Below are positions 1 to 10,455 of a stretch of 64,000 bases of DNA, in pieces; position 1 is the stretch's first letter, and each line of letters starts with the position of its first letter. Below the pieces are notes generated by a model, which searched no databases, was not told the origin of the DNA, and saw only the letters and a list, made by a program, of their open reading frames with translations. Origin of the DNA: Breviolum minutum Mf 1.05b.01 (Eukaryota; Sar; Dinophyceae; Suessiales; Symbiodiniaceae); contig DF241598.1 in assembly GCA_000507305.1 (NCBI GenBank), forward strand, positions 2,614 to 66,613, written 5' to 3'. The translations under genes and the position numbers were made by a program.

Positions 1-112
1 GTAGTAGTAGTAGTAGTAGTAGGAGGAGGAGGAGGAGGAGGGAGGAGGAGGAGGAGGAGGAGGAGGAGGAGTAGTAGTAGTAGTAGTAGTAGTAGAAGAA
101 GTAGTAGTTGTT
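1..112. repeat. GTA / GGA trinucleotide tract
   Basis: The window opens inside a compound microsatellite: GTA units, then about 45 bases of GGA units, then GTA units again with a few AGA interruptions. No gene overlaps it. It may lie in an intron of gene A, whose first recognisable exon follows at 231. Confidence 0.95.
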
Positions 113-230
113 GCCTTTCGTCACCACATTATACACATAATGTCTACATATATTGGCACGCGCAGTGATTCAATGATAGGCTTCCACATGATTTCCCGCT
201 TAAAACATGTAAAGGGACCCCTTCGTTCAG

Positions 231-856
231 GTGAAGTCTTTGACGCGGCTGCGCGGGAATTCCTCAGAGTCTTCCTGCGTTCTTTGGCGGCCGCGGTATC
301 TCAAGGGAGCAGTGCAATCAGTGTGGCTTGGCTCTGGTGGAATCCCCTCCAAGACATGGCTTTGACGTACAATGTTTTGTTGTTTTAATACTGCTGACAT
401 TGGCCCCTATTCAATTCGTCCGAAAACAAATGCAACTTTGCAAACATCAATGGATCTTTTCTTTCTCCCTCTGAGAGCTGTCAACCCACCCAGGTTGCTG
501 CCAAAGGTGCCTATCTAGCAGCCCAGCGTTCTGTGCGCCTCTCCCCACAACCTGGGTTGCGCTCCGAGGTGCCGGGTGGACCACATGTTCACGACCTTTG
601 TAATTATTGTATGTAGAGGAAGATGGATGAGGTTATAATTCACTGATTGTTGATTGTGATCTTTGTTCTGTCAACTCAGCTTTTTTTTCGGCAATGAATG
701 GAGTCAGGCGGACCACTTCTGTTTTGTGCCCAACAATATCTCCAGCTCAACAGAGCGCTTAGCACCGTTAGTGCCCCTGACGCGAACGTCAGAGTCGTTG
801 GGAAACCTGGTAGCAGCAGCGCTGGAGCTGAATGATCATGATGTCCTAGGATATCA

Positions 857-946
<90 letters not shown>

Positions 947-3900
947 GCTGGATTTGACAGCTGCATCACAATTTCGTAGTCTCAAGACCTTCGAACTGAC
1001 ACTAGGCTCTTCAGCCACTTACCTCCACCAGTCGAAGACTTCGTTGGCAGAGGTCGATCGTGCAGATGATTTTTTGAAGTCAGCAAGTCCACAAAGCACA
1101 TGAGCACTTTCCTATGTATTTTTGCAAAACGAGCTTATGGCGATGGCGGCTTTGCATCACTCATTTTGGAATGTTTATAAGTTATATACATATAGTATCA
1201 TATAGTGATAGTGATGCACTGCACTCTGAATTTTCCGTTCTTTGCCTCAGTCCTTGTAAAGTGTATAGATCGATGGATTTGCATGAACATAACTGCCGTA
1301 CGGTATTTGTTCCGTCCTTAGCGAAGTCCGGGGTCCCGTACAGGCGCTACAATTGCTATTGTGGCAAGTGCCTTCCTGGGCCAGCGCAAGGTGATTTGGC
1401 TCCATGGCAAGGCTGGCATTACCAGGGTTCTGATGGGCATGAAGCAAGGTTCCATCTGAAGTAGGGTGTTTGATTTTTTGTGGCACCACTTCCTTACAGC
1501 TGCAGGCGGGCATTGGCAAAACAGCTCTGATGTCGGAGTTCTGTCGCTTCTATGCTATGCCGGGGGACAGGCATTTTGGATCATCGCGTGCATGTATCAG
1601 TAGTGAAAGCAGACAACGGATGGCCGAACTGAAGACTCGGACTGTGACTTCATTACATGTCATTGCAGAACTTTGAATGAACTTCGACATAATTGAATTT
1701 TCACTTTAAGGCGCCTCTTTTGACCTTGCAGGCTCTTCTCTCATGGTTGCCGCTGGCCACGTGCTAGAGATCCTGGGTCTCCTTCAGAGGCCCACCTGGA
1801 GAGACTCTCCGAAGTTTGTGTTCTGCAAACGCGTTATCACATTGGGAGCATGTACACTTGTTCAGCACCCTGTGATCTACAGCAAGTCAAGACATATATG
1901 AAAGAGTTACCCTACCGCGGGACATGCAACAACTCCTTGCCAGACTCGCTTCCAACGAAAATTTGATTCAGGCAGAGGCTGCAGCAGGTGGACGAGCCAC
2001 ACATGCTCCCTTGCGGGGTGTGCAGCTATTGCGAGCGTGACCTGGTGTGGTATGACATGGTAGGGCACTGTGAAAGAAATGTGTTGCAGACAGTGCAACA
2101 ATGTGAAGTCCACCTGTGTGGGACGGGTTTGCCACTTGCAACGTTTGACTACAGTCACAGAATGTGAATGTATGGAAATTTATGGTGGCCTCGTGGTTAC
2201 TAGCTAGTCAGCAACATCGAGTAAGCAAACGAGGGTACACTGAATGAGAGTCCCTCAGAACATTCTGAGGACATGTTGAGTCGTTAGACACATCCCCACG
2301 ATATTTGTGCGATACTCTCACACATATTACATCTTCTCGTATACATATGCCTTGAACGAGGTCGGGCCTGGGTCCTGTGGAAGTGCTGGAGCGCCTGAAA
2401 GCCGCAGTGCAGGAGATGCCACGCGCAGGCTCTGCCACAGTGCTTGTCTGGAGAAAAGACGGGGGGTGTCTGTTTAACTTCTTAAATTGAAGGTCTTGGA
2501 GTTTTATGGGAATGTGATATTTTTTTGATGTCGGACGGTTTTAGCCGATTTGTCTATTTGTCAATTTGAATGGCAAGTAAGCCTGGCAAGTTTGCAGCGA
2601 GGCCCTGCTACACTCTTGGCCCTTGACGGGGTTGAGGAGAGCTTGGCACAGCGGGACAGCCAGGCTGGATTCTTTGTCACCTGACCATGGGGATCATTCA
2701 TGAGGGATCCATGCTGACGAAGGACGTTTTTTTTCCTGTTCCTTGATCCTTCTTGATGCATATCTTTCAGGCAGTAGCTGAGCTATGGGGCTTCCTTGGG
2801 GAGGCATGACTGATGTGGACCTGGGAAAGTTGAGAGTTGTAGGGTTTGGAATCAGCTTCAGGGCGTGTGGCATTTGCATGTGGGCGAAACTGTTTAATCA
2901 TTGAAGATTGAAGCTCATGTGTTGTAGGGGCCATGTCAACACTTCAGCATTTTAACAGCCTTGACAGCTCTGGATGACCGATTGGAGGATCCTTGAACTT
3001 TAAAGATTCCCCTCAGCTAGTGGTACTTTCAACTGTTTCCCACTTGATGGAATGGAAACATATATGGAGGACACTTAGAACGCAAATATATGCAAATATG
3101 ATATTCCGCAGTTGCTGAACAAGTCCAATTGGCAAAAACTATCTGGAAACTCTAAGCTTGACAAAGATCTTTATCACCTTTGAGAGGTCCTGGCAGATTC
3201 ACCGCTACGACTGCTACTCACCTCGCGCGAGCCGCGGTATGACGCGCCTATCCCGGGCAAGGTGAGGTTTGAGATAGAGGGTGGAGGTCAGGTAGCTTGG
3301 TTGTGTCATGTGAGATCCAACATGGGTGTGACTTAACATTTGGGACACCCAGAATCCAGTGGAAATGATGTATTTGGGGTAGGACCCAGGAGATTTTGAA
3401 GACCCGGTTTGCACTGCCGTGAGTTGTGGTGGTGGTGTTGGCCTCATGATGGCTCCATTTGCTGCATGACAATCCTAGCAGTTGGTGAGGCAAACCCACA
3501 AGTTCATTGCCATTGTCGATTCGCAAAGTGAGTTTTCCATACTTAGTTTTTCCTGAAAAAAGTGTCCAGAAATTGGATCCACACACATTTGATTGCGACC
3601 CTTGAGTGACCCTTGTGTCAGGTGGTAGCTATTGAAGTTCCTCTGCTGGCTCGAGAGGACATTTGACTTGATGTTGGTATTCTTTCAAGTTTGGCTTCAA
3701 TGGCTTTGGCCTCTTCTCTGAAGGTGCGTAGACAAAAAGAGGAACCGTGGGAGAAGCATTCAACTTTGTTTGCTTGCAAGGATGCCTGCCTCTTGCTGGC
3801 GCGGCGCGCTCACCGGCCCTTGTTCCAACGGGACCTGGATGGATGCTTGGACTGCATGGGGGAAGGCAGATGCTGTGAAATGGAGAGCAGCATTTTGAGG

Positions 3901-4317
3901 CACTTGCCGCCCCGGGGGCGACCCCCTGGCCTTATCCACACGGCGAAGGGAGCTGCTGCAGAGAAGCTTTGGCGGAAATTCAGGGACTTTGTCGAGGGGT
4001 GTGGAGGTGTCGGGGGTGTAAGAACTCCAGCAATCTGAAAAGTCGAATTGATCACAGAGGCAGGAAGAAAAGGAAATGGTGTAGGTAGAAGCAGTAGGTC
4101 AGTAGGTGTCCTTGGTGCAAGGTGGAAATCAATCCAACGCCTTGGAGCGTTCAGTTGTTGTAAAAGCAGCTCTTTCAGATGCATGCCATGCAGCAAGGAC
4201 TGGCTCAGCATCCTTTGGCCACCAAGATGGGCGACAGCCCGGCAGAGGTCATTGCTGCTGCAGCCAGCATCACCCCACAGTTGCCATCGCTGTTTGCACA
4301 TCCATTGCTGCAGGAGG
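231..4317 (+). CDS. NB-ARC-type (NLR/STAND-like) signalling ATPase, possibly with an upstream CHAT-like domain; partial, multi-exon
   Basis: Likely a nucleotide-switch ATPase of the STAND class. Exons read: about 231-333, 708-850, 1344-1411, 1506-1570, 2361-2450, 2598-2660, 3197-3261, 3781-3995 and 4179-4317. Joining 1411 to 1506 (GC-AG intron) rebuilds a perfect Walker A, HGKAGIGKTALMSEFCRFY. The exon at 2598 gives a Walker B-like TLLALDGVEE. The exon ending 3261 (GTGAGG donor) gives LRLLLTSREPR, the NB-ARC RNBS-B/sensor motif. The 3781 exon (DACLLLARRAHRPL) and the 4179 exon (HPLATKMGDSPAEVIAAAA) suit the ARC subdomain. The first exon (VFDAAAREFLRVFLRSLA, then GSSAISVAW) resembles the end of a CHAT/caspase-like domain; this is inference. 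The stretch 1732-2360 is unclear, and its best frame breaks near 1890. The 5' end may lie outside the window and the 3' end is not found. The ATPase call is fairly firm; the complete model is not. Confidence 0.65.
857..946. repeat. (TCA)n microsatellite, about 30 units
   Basis: An uninterrupted TCA array of 90 bases. It lies between the candidate exon ending near 850 and the Walker A exon at 1344, so it is probably intronic. Reading it as poly-Ser or, on the other strand, poly-Met is an artefact. Confidence 0.97.
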
Positions 4318-5592
4318 GTGGGAAGGGTTGACAGAAATGCCTCAATGGCAGAAGTTTTGGCTGAATTTGGGGCAGAGACTTCCTGAGTTAGGATCTGAGG
4401 CAAAGCAAAAATTGCAGCAAGCACATAGGCATTTCTTCAGCATTGTTGGAGGATCTAGGGTGGACATGGAATCAATCAAATTCACCACTCTTACACCTCT
4501 TGGCTCCTTCCTTGTCAGGATGGCAGTGGCACGTGAGCTGAAAATTAATATGGATTTAGTACTTTCAAGCACTCGGTGTGTACCCACAGACTCCTGGCGA
4601 TGCTTTGCAAAGACTCATCATTTCTGACTTATTGTTTTGTTGAACAAGTGCGGAAGTAGGTGAAATCATGTTTGCAACATTTGTAATTGAATGCTGATGC
4701 GGGTGTATGCATTTCCCTTACTGCAAGTCCTCTCAAGATGATATGTGGGGGCTGCGCACATTGCCTGGAACTGGGTATTTTCCCACACCTTGTTGCAGAA
4801 AGTTGGACATTGCCCCTAAATTGCAGCTTGGGCAACTCTTTTGAGCAATTGGATCAGTTGGCCCGAGTTTGCATCAACAAGTTGGGATATGGAACCTTGG
4901 ACAAGCCGCACAAGCCAACATTTTCTTTGAAGATGCGTGAAGAAGCATCTTGAAATTTCATGAAATTCACAGTCCTGAATGGTTCCAGCCATCCTATATT
5001 CCTATATCCTTCACATCGTTCGTCCGAGAAAGTTAAAAGGGCGGCCTAGTTGCAGCCAAACATCATGTACAGTGGGTGTTTTTGGCATGGCCTTAGCCCA
5101 ACCAGTTCCAGCAGAGAATTGGATGCTGAAAGAGTTTTTGATTAGAGAAAAAATTCCCAGGGAATCACGCAAAAATACATCGTGCGTCCTGGGTAGTTTC
5201 TAGCGAAGATGGTGGCTTAAACAGCCATGTGCTGCTTGGGTGTTTAGGGTTGTCTTGTTTCCATTTGCATCTGTTTTCAGAAACCATGTGAGCTAATTAC
5301 TACCATCAGTCCTGTCAATATAGCAAGAAACTCCGGAAGAATTTTTATGTGGGCTGCAGCACAACTGCCGGGGTTGAATGTCATTGTGAATTACACTGCG
5401 CTGTGTTGGACATTTGTATTGGACACTCCAGGATTAAGCGTTTGCTGCATCTGAAAAGCCTGATGCTGCGTGCATCTTACGGTCAGTAACCCATCCGTGA
5501 GCGGGCTTGAAGCCCAGCATCCCAAGGGTTTTGGCACGGACTGGTGTCCTGACAGTTGACGGGGTGTAGTCAGCTGTAGGGCAAGTTTTACC
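4318..5592. other. Interval between genes A and B; no firm gene
   Basis: A frame stays open over 4321-4626 and another over 4687-4950 (the latter reads SLGNSFEQLDQLARVCINKL). Either could hold further exons of gene A, but no donor/acceptor pair or family motif fixes them. The rest shows nothing recognisable. An AG 13 bases before the ATG at 5593 is a plausible trans-splice acceptor for gene B. Confidence 0.5.
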
Positions 5593-8500
5593 ATGCCGAA
5601 AGGCCAAAAAAGTGTGCGGAACACCCTGGACACGTGGCATGCCAGGGCTGCTGATTCTTGTCTGTTATGTGGAGTGTAAGTGAAATTGAATGTTTTTTCG
5701 TTGAAGTCAAGCCCGGCTTGAGCATGAAGTTATAAGTTGGCGATAGAATTTCCACTAAGACATGATATGATCTTTTCAAAACCAACCATCTCTACATTCC
5801 ATTGTCAGGCTCAAGCAAGGAGCCGTATTGTTGACCCGGGGGCAGCCCCAAAAGGCAGGGACAGCCTGCTGAACTTGTTAGGGGGATGGCTTCACTCACA
5901 GTTTTTATTTTCTGCATGTCAAGAAGTTTTATGATGCAGAGAGGATGTTGTTAAGATGCAATTGAAATTGCAAAGACCCCCCAAAATCAGGAGACATCGC
6001 CACATTAAGTGACCAAATTGACATTTGCATCATTGGAAACGGGTGTTTTCTGCGCGGTGACCAGGCGCAGACACCAACATTGGGAAGATGAAACTTGGAT
6101 GGGCTGTGCTGGTGCTGTTTCGCTTGGTGTCTCGGCCGTGCATTTCCGCTAAGCTGTAAGCATCTTATCATGGTGGAAGACGCTGGTTCAGACGAAGCCT
6201 TGTGTCATGATAGTCAATGTTGTTGCCAACTTTGATTCAAGATTGGATATTCCACAAAATCCTAACATTGGGATGCAGATTTGCCCCAATATGTAAATAG
6301 ATGGCTACCACGACGAAGCCTCTTTGATCCTGCCATTCGCATGTGGTGTGGGGATCTCTGCAAGCTCCGCCGCCACTGACCTTCCAAGGCAGCAACAGAG
6401 CTGACGGAGGAGCAATGTGGCTCCAGCATCCTGAGGCAAATCCGAGGAGCGGAACAGCAGGTCTCGGGGGATTCCGTGGAATGGCCGTGGGGTTTGGATG
6501 TACCCATTGCAGTTGGTAAGGTGGTGTAAAGTTGCATATATGAGTTGAAAAATATAGCACCCGGTGATGGAATTCTTTTTGATCACGAGTGGGGCCAGGG
6601 TCCCTATACGTGGAAGCATTGGAAGCATGGAAAGGTGGTAACATTCAAAGCCAGGGCATGTCCATATCATTCCTTGTCCAATTTTCTTCATTTGTGAAGA
6701 GTTGTATCCCATTGCCTGGCACACCCAATGAGACATGCGCACATATCGACATCTGGCACATTGACAGGCTTGGTGCTGCGCCCTCTATGGCCATTGCCGA
6801 AATGGCACAACAGGGCGCATGTTGAAGGCTGAAGGGGCGCAGCGGATGTTGTTCAGCCAGGCAGGGTTGAGGGACCTGACATCCCCTTTGGCACCTAGGC
6901 AAAGGGTTGGAAATGCCATGGGACACCTTGGATACATTTTAGAATCATACTATCATATTAAAATCTCTTGCAGGATGTGATCCGAGTTGGGGCCACGGTC
7001 TATGACTGCAATGACGGCCTGAACAACGCAGGATACCCAGTGACCTGCATGGTGTTTCCAGCCGTCGCATTCGTGGGGGCACTGGGGACGCTTGTTTGCG
7101 GCCTTTGTCTTCAGGTGCACCTCTACTGGGATGTGGAGAAGCAAGCCCATTGCTGCGCGGAGCTGGGCATGGGTTGCCCACAGCATGCGTTACCTGGCTG
7201 TTGAATTAGGAGGGGAAGATGTGACCAATTTTGTTTAGGAGATGTGTAGGATTAGGGGCAAGTGTAAGAAATCGCAGCAAATAGTGCATTGCAAAGCAGT
7301 TGTTTCAGAGCATTGGAAGATCTATGGCAGCTATGGGTACCTCATTCCAAAGCTTGCCCCAGAATACTCAAAATCTGTTTGGTTCCCATGGTGCCAAGGT
7401 TTGATTGCGAGAGTGGCTACATGAACTGGGTCCATGGCTGGTCCCCCGGCAAGAAAATTTGGTGTTGCAAGCATACAGACCGGGGCTGCCCGCCAACCAC
7501 CATCACCAAGACCACAACAAGGACCGGTGGTGTGGAAGTAGGCGATGCTTCTCAAGGAAGTAGTTGTCAGGTTCGGTCCATAGAAGCTTAAGGCCTTCTA
7601 CTAGGTACCTGGTAATGAGTGCCCGATTCCAGATCCAGCTATTAACCAACTATTCGGGACACACTGTTCATGCATATTTGATCATATTTGTATATAATAC
7701 TGTATATTGCATAATGCAAATTATACATGCAGCCAAAAGGTAAGAGATCCACGATCAAGCCACTAGAAGCACGATGGAAATCGATAGAAGACAAATAGGC
7801 ACATTTCCAAGTCTCAATCATGTGTTTGCAGTGCATGCATGATTCACTTATCGCTTGCTAAAACCCAAGAAATCTTACAATGAAGGAGAACCTGCAACGA
7901 ATGAGTACTGGTATCTTTGGAGACTCTTGTTGCTTCCATGCTTCCATGTCCTGGCTGTCGGGATTGCAGGACCATGACCGTCACGTCGACCTTTCCAGGT
8001 TGCCAAAGGCATTGCACCTTGGAAAACGTCAAGGTGGGAAGCAATAAAACGTTGAATACCGACCCATGAGGTTTCTCTTCCCAAAACACTGAAGACTAGT
8101 TACCTTACGTGGCCGATTTTCTGCGTTGTCATGATTTTCAGCCTAGAAATCAGATGTTTTCCATCAACCTGCACTTTACTTCACTTTTCCACTACCAAAC
8201 TGTTTCCACCATCTCGGGACTTAGTTGGGGGGATTCCAGGTGACCTGCGAGGAAAGGATTCACTTCGCCTCGGTGCATACCTTTCTAGGTGCCTTGGTGT
8301 ACTACATAATTAATGCTCAAAGGATTTCCCTTCGCTTTTGAGAAGAGACCTTGGAGCTCATAATGAGCCTCGAAACTTGTTGAAGAGGCTACTTCGTGGG
8401 AGGATATCTATATAGGAAGAAGAGACTCCGTCGACACACTGTCGTGAAGAAGTCCAAGATCCCACTAGGTTTGCAGAGAGTACTCACGACTCAAAAGCTT

Positions 8501-9734
8501 CATTCTGGCAAGGTTTGGGAATCAGGGAATCAGCCAGCATTGCTTTCTTCATCCATTGGCAAAAAATTGCCGAGCTGTCTTCGTCTTCATCTTTGTCTTT
8601 TGTGGTAAGGTGAGATCTCGCCTTGCCAGCTGGCTCATGCGTTGGTCTTGCGGGAGTGTAAGGGACTATGTGACAACTGTCCCATCAGCCGCTCGGATCC
8701 TTCCAAACGAGTTTCAAGAGATCGATATCTTTCCATGCGGTCTGCATGTTCAGTGTTTTTCCTGACTCATTTTTCATACGTTGAATGCCTGATGCTCCCA
8801 TATATCCAAGATTCATATATTATATATTCATTTCCGGGCGAGGCACCAAGTTGCCAGTAAAACCGCAACAGGTTTTGAAGTATCAAGGCATTGGTCCGAA
8901 TTCCACCTGCCATGCCTTGCAGGTAGTGCCTGTCTTGGTGCAGCAAATGTGGCTTAGTCTCAAAGGGATTTTCTGATGTGGGATCTGGGCTGGTAAATGT
9001 CATTCTCACTATCTTCATGTTCTCTTGGTTTTTTCGAAACCATAATTTATGAAATTGGATGTCCTACAGGTCCTACAGTATTTCTTCTTATCTACATTTT
9101 TTTAAAACTATTTTCGTGTGCTGGGATGTCCATAGTTTTAGGTGACTATAGCTGCTACAAATCCTGGACCTGAGATGTACCTGGCGTTTTCGCAACGGGC
9201 AACTGAGGTACCCACCTCTACACCGAAGCCTACCCCGGCGCCTACGACATCCCTGGGAGGTCAAAGGTTAGGGAAGGATCCCTTCGACTGCCATGAGGGC
9301 TTAGAGATGTGGCAGATGGAAACTTAGCTGCAGGTGAGGTATGAGTCATGGGCCATGGGTTGAAAGAGGTGACTGTTATGTTGGTGAGGGTCCTGGGAGA
9401 TTTTGGGAGTGGTGGAGAGGTAGGAGTTGGCTCCTGCCAGCATGGTGACAATTTCGCACTTTGTAGTTGAAGGATTCAGGATTTGAGTGAAGCTTTGTCT
9501 CGCAACTGGTGGCAGCTTTGCTTCCCAAACAACCTGTTTCTTGTGACGTTTGTGCCATTGCATCCATTGCCGAGTGCTACCAAGGTCTGGTTTCCAGCCA
9601 AACAGGAATGGTGTTGCAACCACAAGGCCTTGGGCTGCCCTGGCGACCAGCGGGTTCTGGAAGATTGGGAAGAGGAAGGAAGCTTGGACAGTCTTGGCTC
9701 TCCATTGTCACTAGAAGGGTTGACGGATAGATGA
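5593..9734 (+). CDS. Cysteine-repeat protein with three YDC/WCC/GCP motifs, 10 exons, 314 aa
   Basis: Exons 5593-5652, 5809-5863, 6399-6515, 6599-6634, 6835-6890, 6974-7027, 7115-7182, 7399-7570, 9142-9318 and 9585-9734 join in phase to 314 residues ending in TGA. Three copies of a 31-residue repeat occur at about residues 118-148, 150-180 and 254-284. The pattern is [YF]DC-x6-[NM]W-x3-W-x6-[WH]CC-x6-GCP, best seen in FDCESGYMNWVHGW. Repeats 2 and 3 are separated by Thr/Pro-rich linkers (TTITKTTTRT, PTSTPKPTPAPTT). This motif is, to my knowledge, common in dinoflagellate proteins and has no assigned function. The first repeat lacks both expected tryptophans around its junction. Repeats 1 and 3 are each split by an intron at nearly the same place (GC-AG and GA-AG). 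No signal peptide or membrane helix is seen unless the 87-base intron at 7028 is retained. The 1571-base intron 7571-9141 shows nothing else. Confidence 0.75.
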
Positions 9735-10238
9735 AGACATCTAAAAGAATTTTGAGAATGGTTCTGCAACACTAGACTCACTAGACATCTAGAAATTTAG
9801 CCCAGTTGGCCCTTCAGAAGCCTTACTACTCCACAAGTGCCACAGAAGATATGTAAATCTCCTTATGGTCAAAGACTGGTATTTGACCTCCGCTCCCCTT
9901 GTTGCAGGCCATCCTTTTAAGCATGTCAGTCGGATCTAAAGAGATCCCGACTTCCAATCAAGCAGTAGATATTCCAACAGATCGGAATTCCAGTTCCAAC
10001 TACGAAAGCTCTAGAATCACTGATGGAACTTTTGTAGTTCCCCACAAGCACACAAGCACATGCACACACGGACATCACAAATTTTAATAGATGTACAGTA
10101 TCTATGTTGTAGAGTTGTATTTGAAGTTGGATCATACATATTATACATGTGATTCTTCTTACTATTTCTGTACATCATATAAAATTATTACTGTAAATAA
10201 GAATACGTACAAGAAGATAATGTACACACATACCGTTC
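9735..10238. other. Intergenic interval between genes B and C
   Basis: No exon-like frame with splice sites was found. The sequence is AT-rich from about 10090 on. It ends in CCGTTCAG at 10240, a possible trans-splice acceptor five bases before the ATG of ORF C. Confidence 0.6.
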
Positions 10239-10245
10239 AGATAAC

Positions 10246-10455
10246 ATGGAAGTGGTGACCTTCCGAGGACCAGAGGATCCAGAAGATCCACATGAGGACT
10301 GGTCACCACCTGGGGCCAACCGGCCCCGGATGTCGATCGCCACATGCGGTGCTGTGTTATCCTCCATGGCCGTGATGACTGTGGCCCTGGTAGCCTTGTG
10401 GAAGAGGTCAGCACCACCTGCATATGACGGCCTTGAACTTCAACTTATAGAGTAG
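10246..10455 (+). CDS. Short single-helix membrane ORF, 69 aa
   Basis: The ATG at 10246 follows an AG acceptor at 10239-10240 by five bases. The first 28 residues are acidic and Pro-rich (GPEDPEDPHEDW). They are followed by a hydrophobic helix at about residues 31-51 (ATCGAVLSSMAVMTVALVAL) with a K-R after it, a typical type II anchor. The frame closes at TAG 10453-10455. It could be a complete small membrane protein, or the first exon of a longer gene using a GC donor near the end; no downstream exon was recognised. Family unknown. Confidence 0.4.
   Translation: MEVVTFRGPEDPEDPHEDWSPPGANRPRMSIATCGAVLSSMAVMTVALVALWKRSAPPAYDGLELQLIE

Noticed and set aside
663-1103. Long frame with a poly-Ser run
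   Set aside because: The run is the TCA microsatellite. Only the first part (from about 708) is a plausible exon; the repeat itself is probably intronic.
6305-6742. 145-codon minus-strand frame
   Set aside because: It is antisense to exons 6399-6515 and 6599-6634 of gene B, which are in phase with the rest of that gene.
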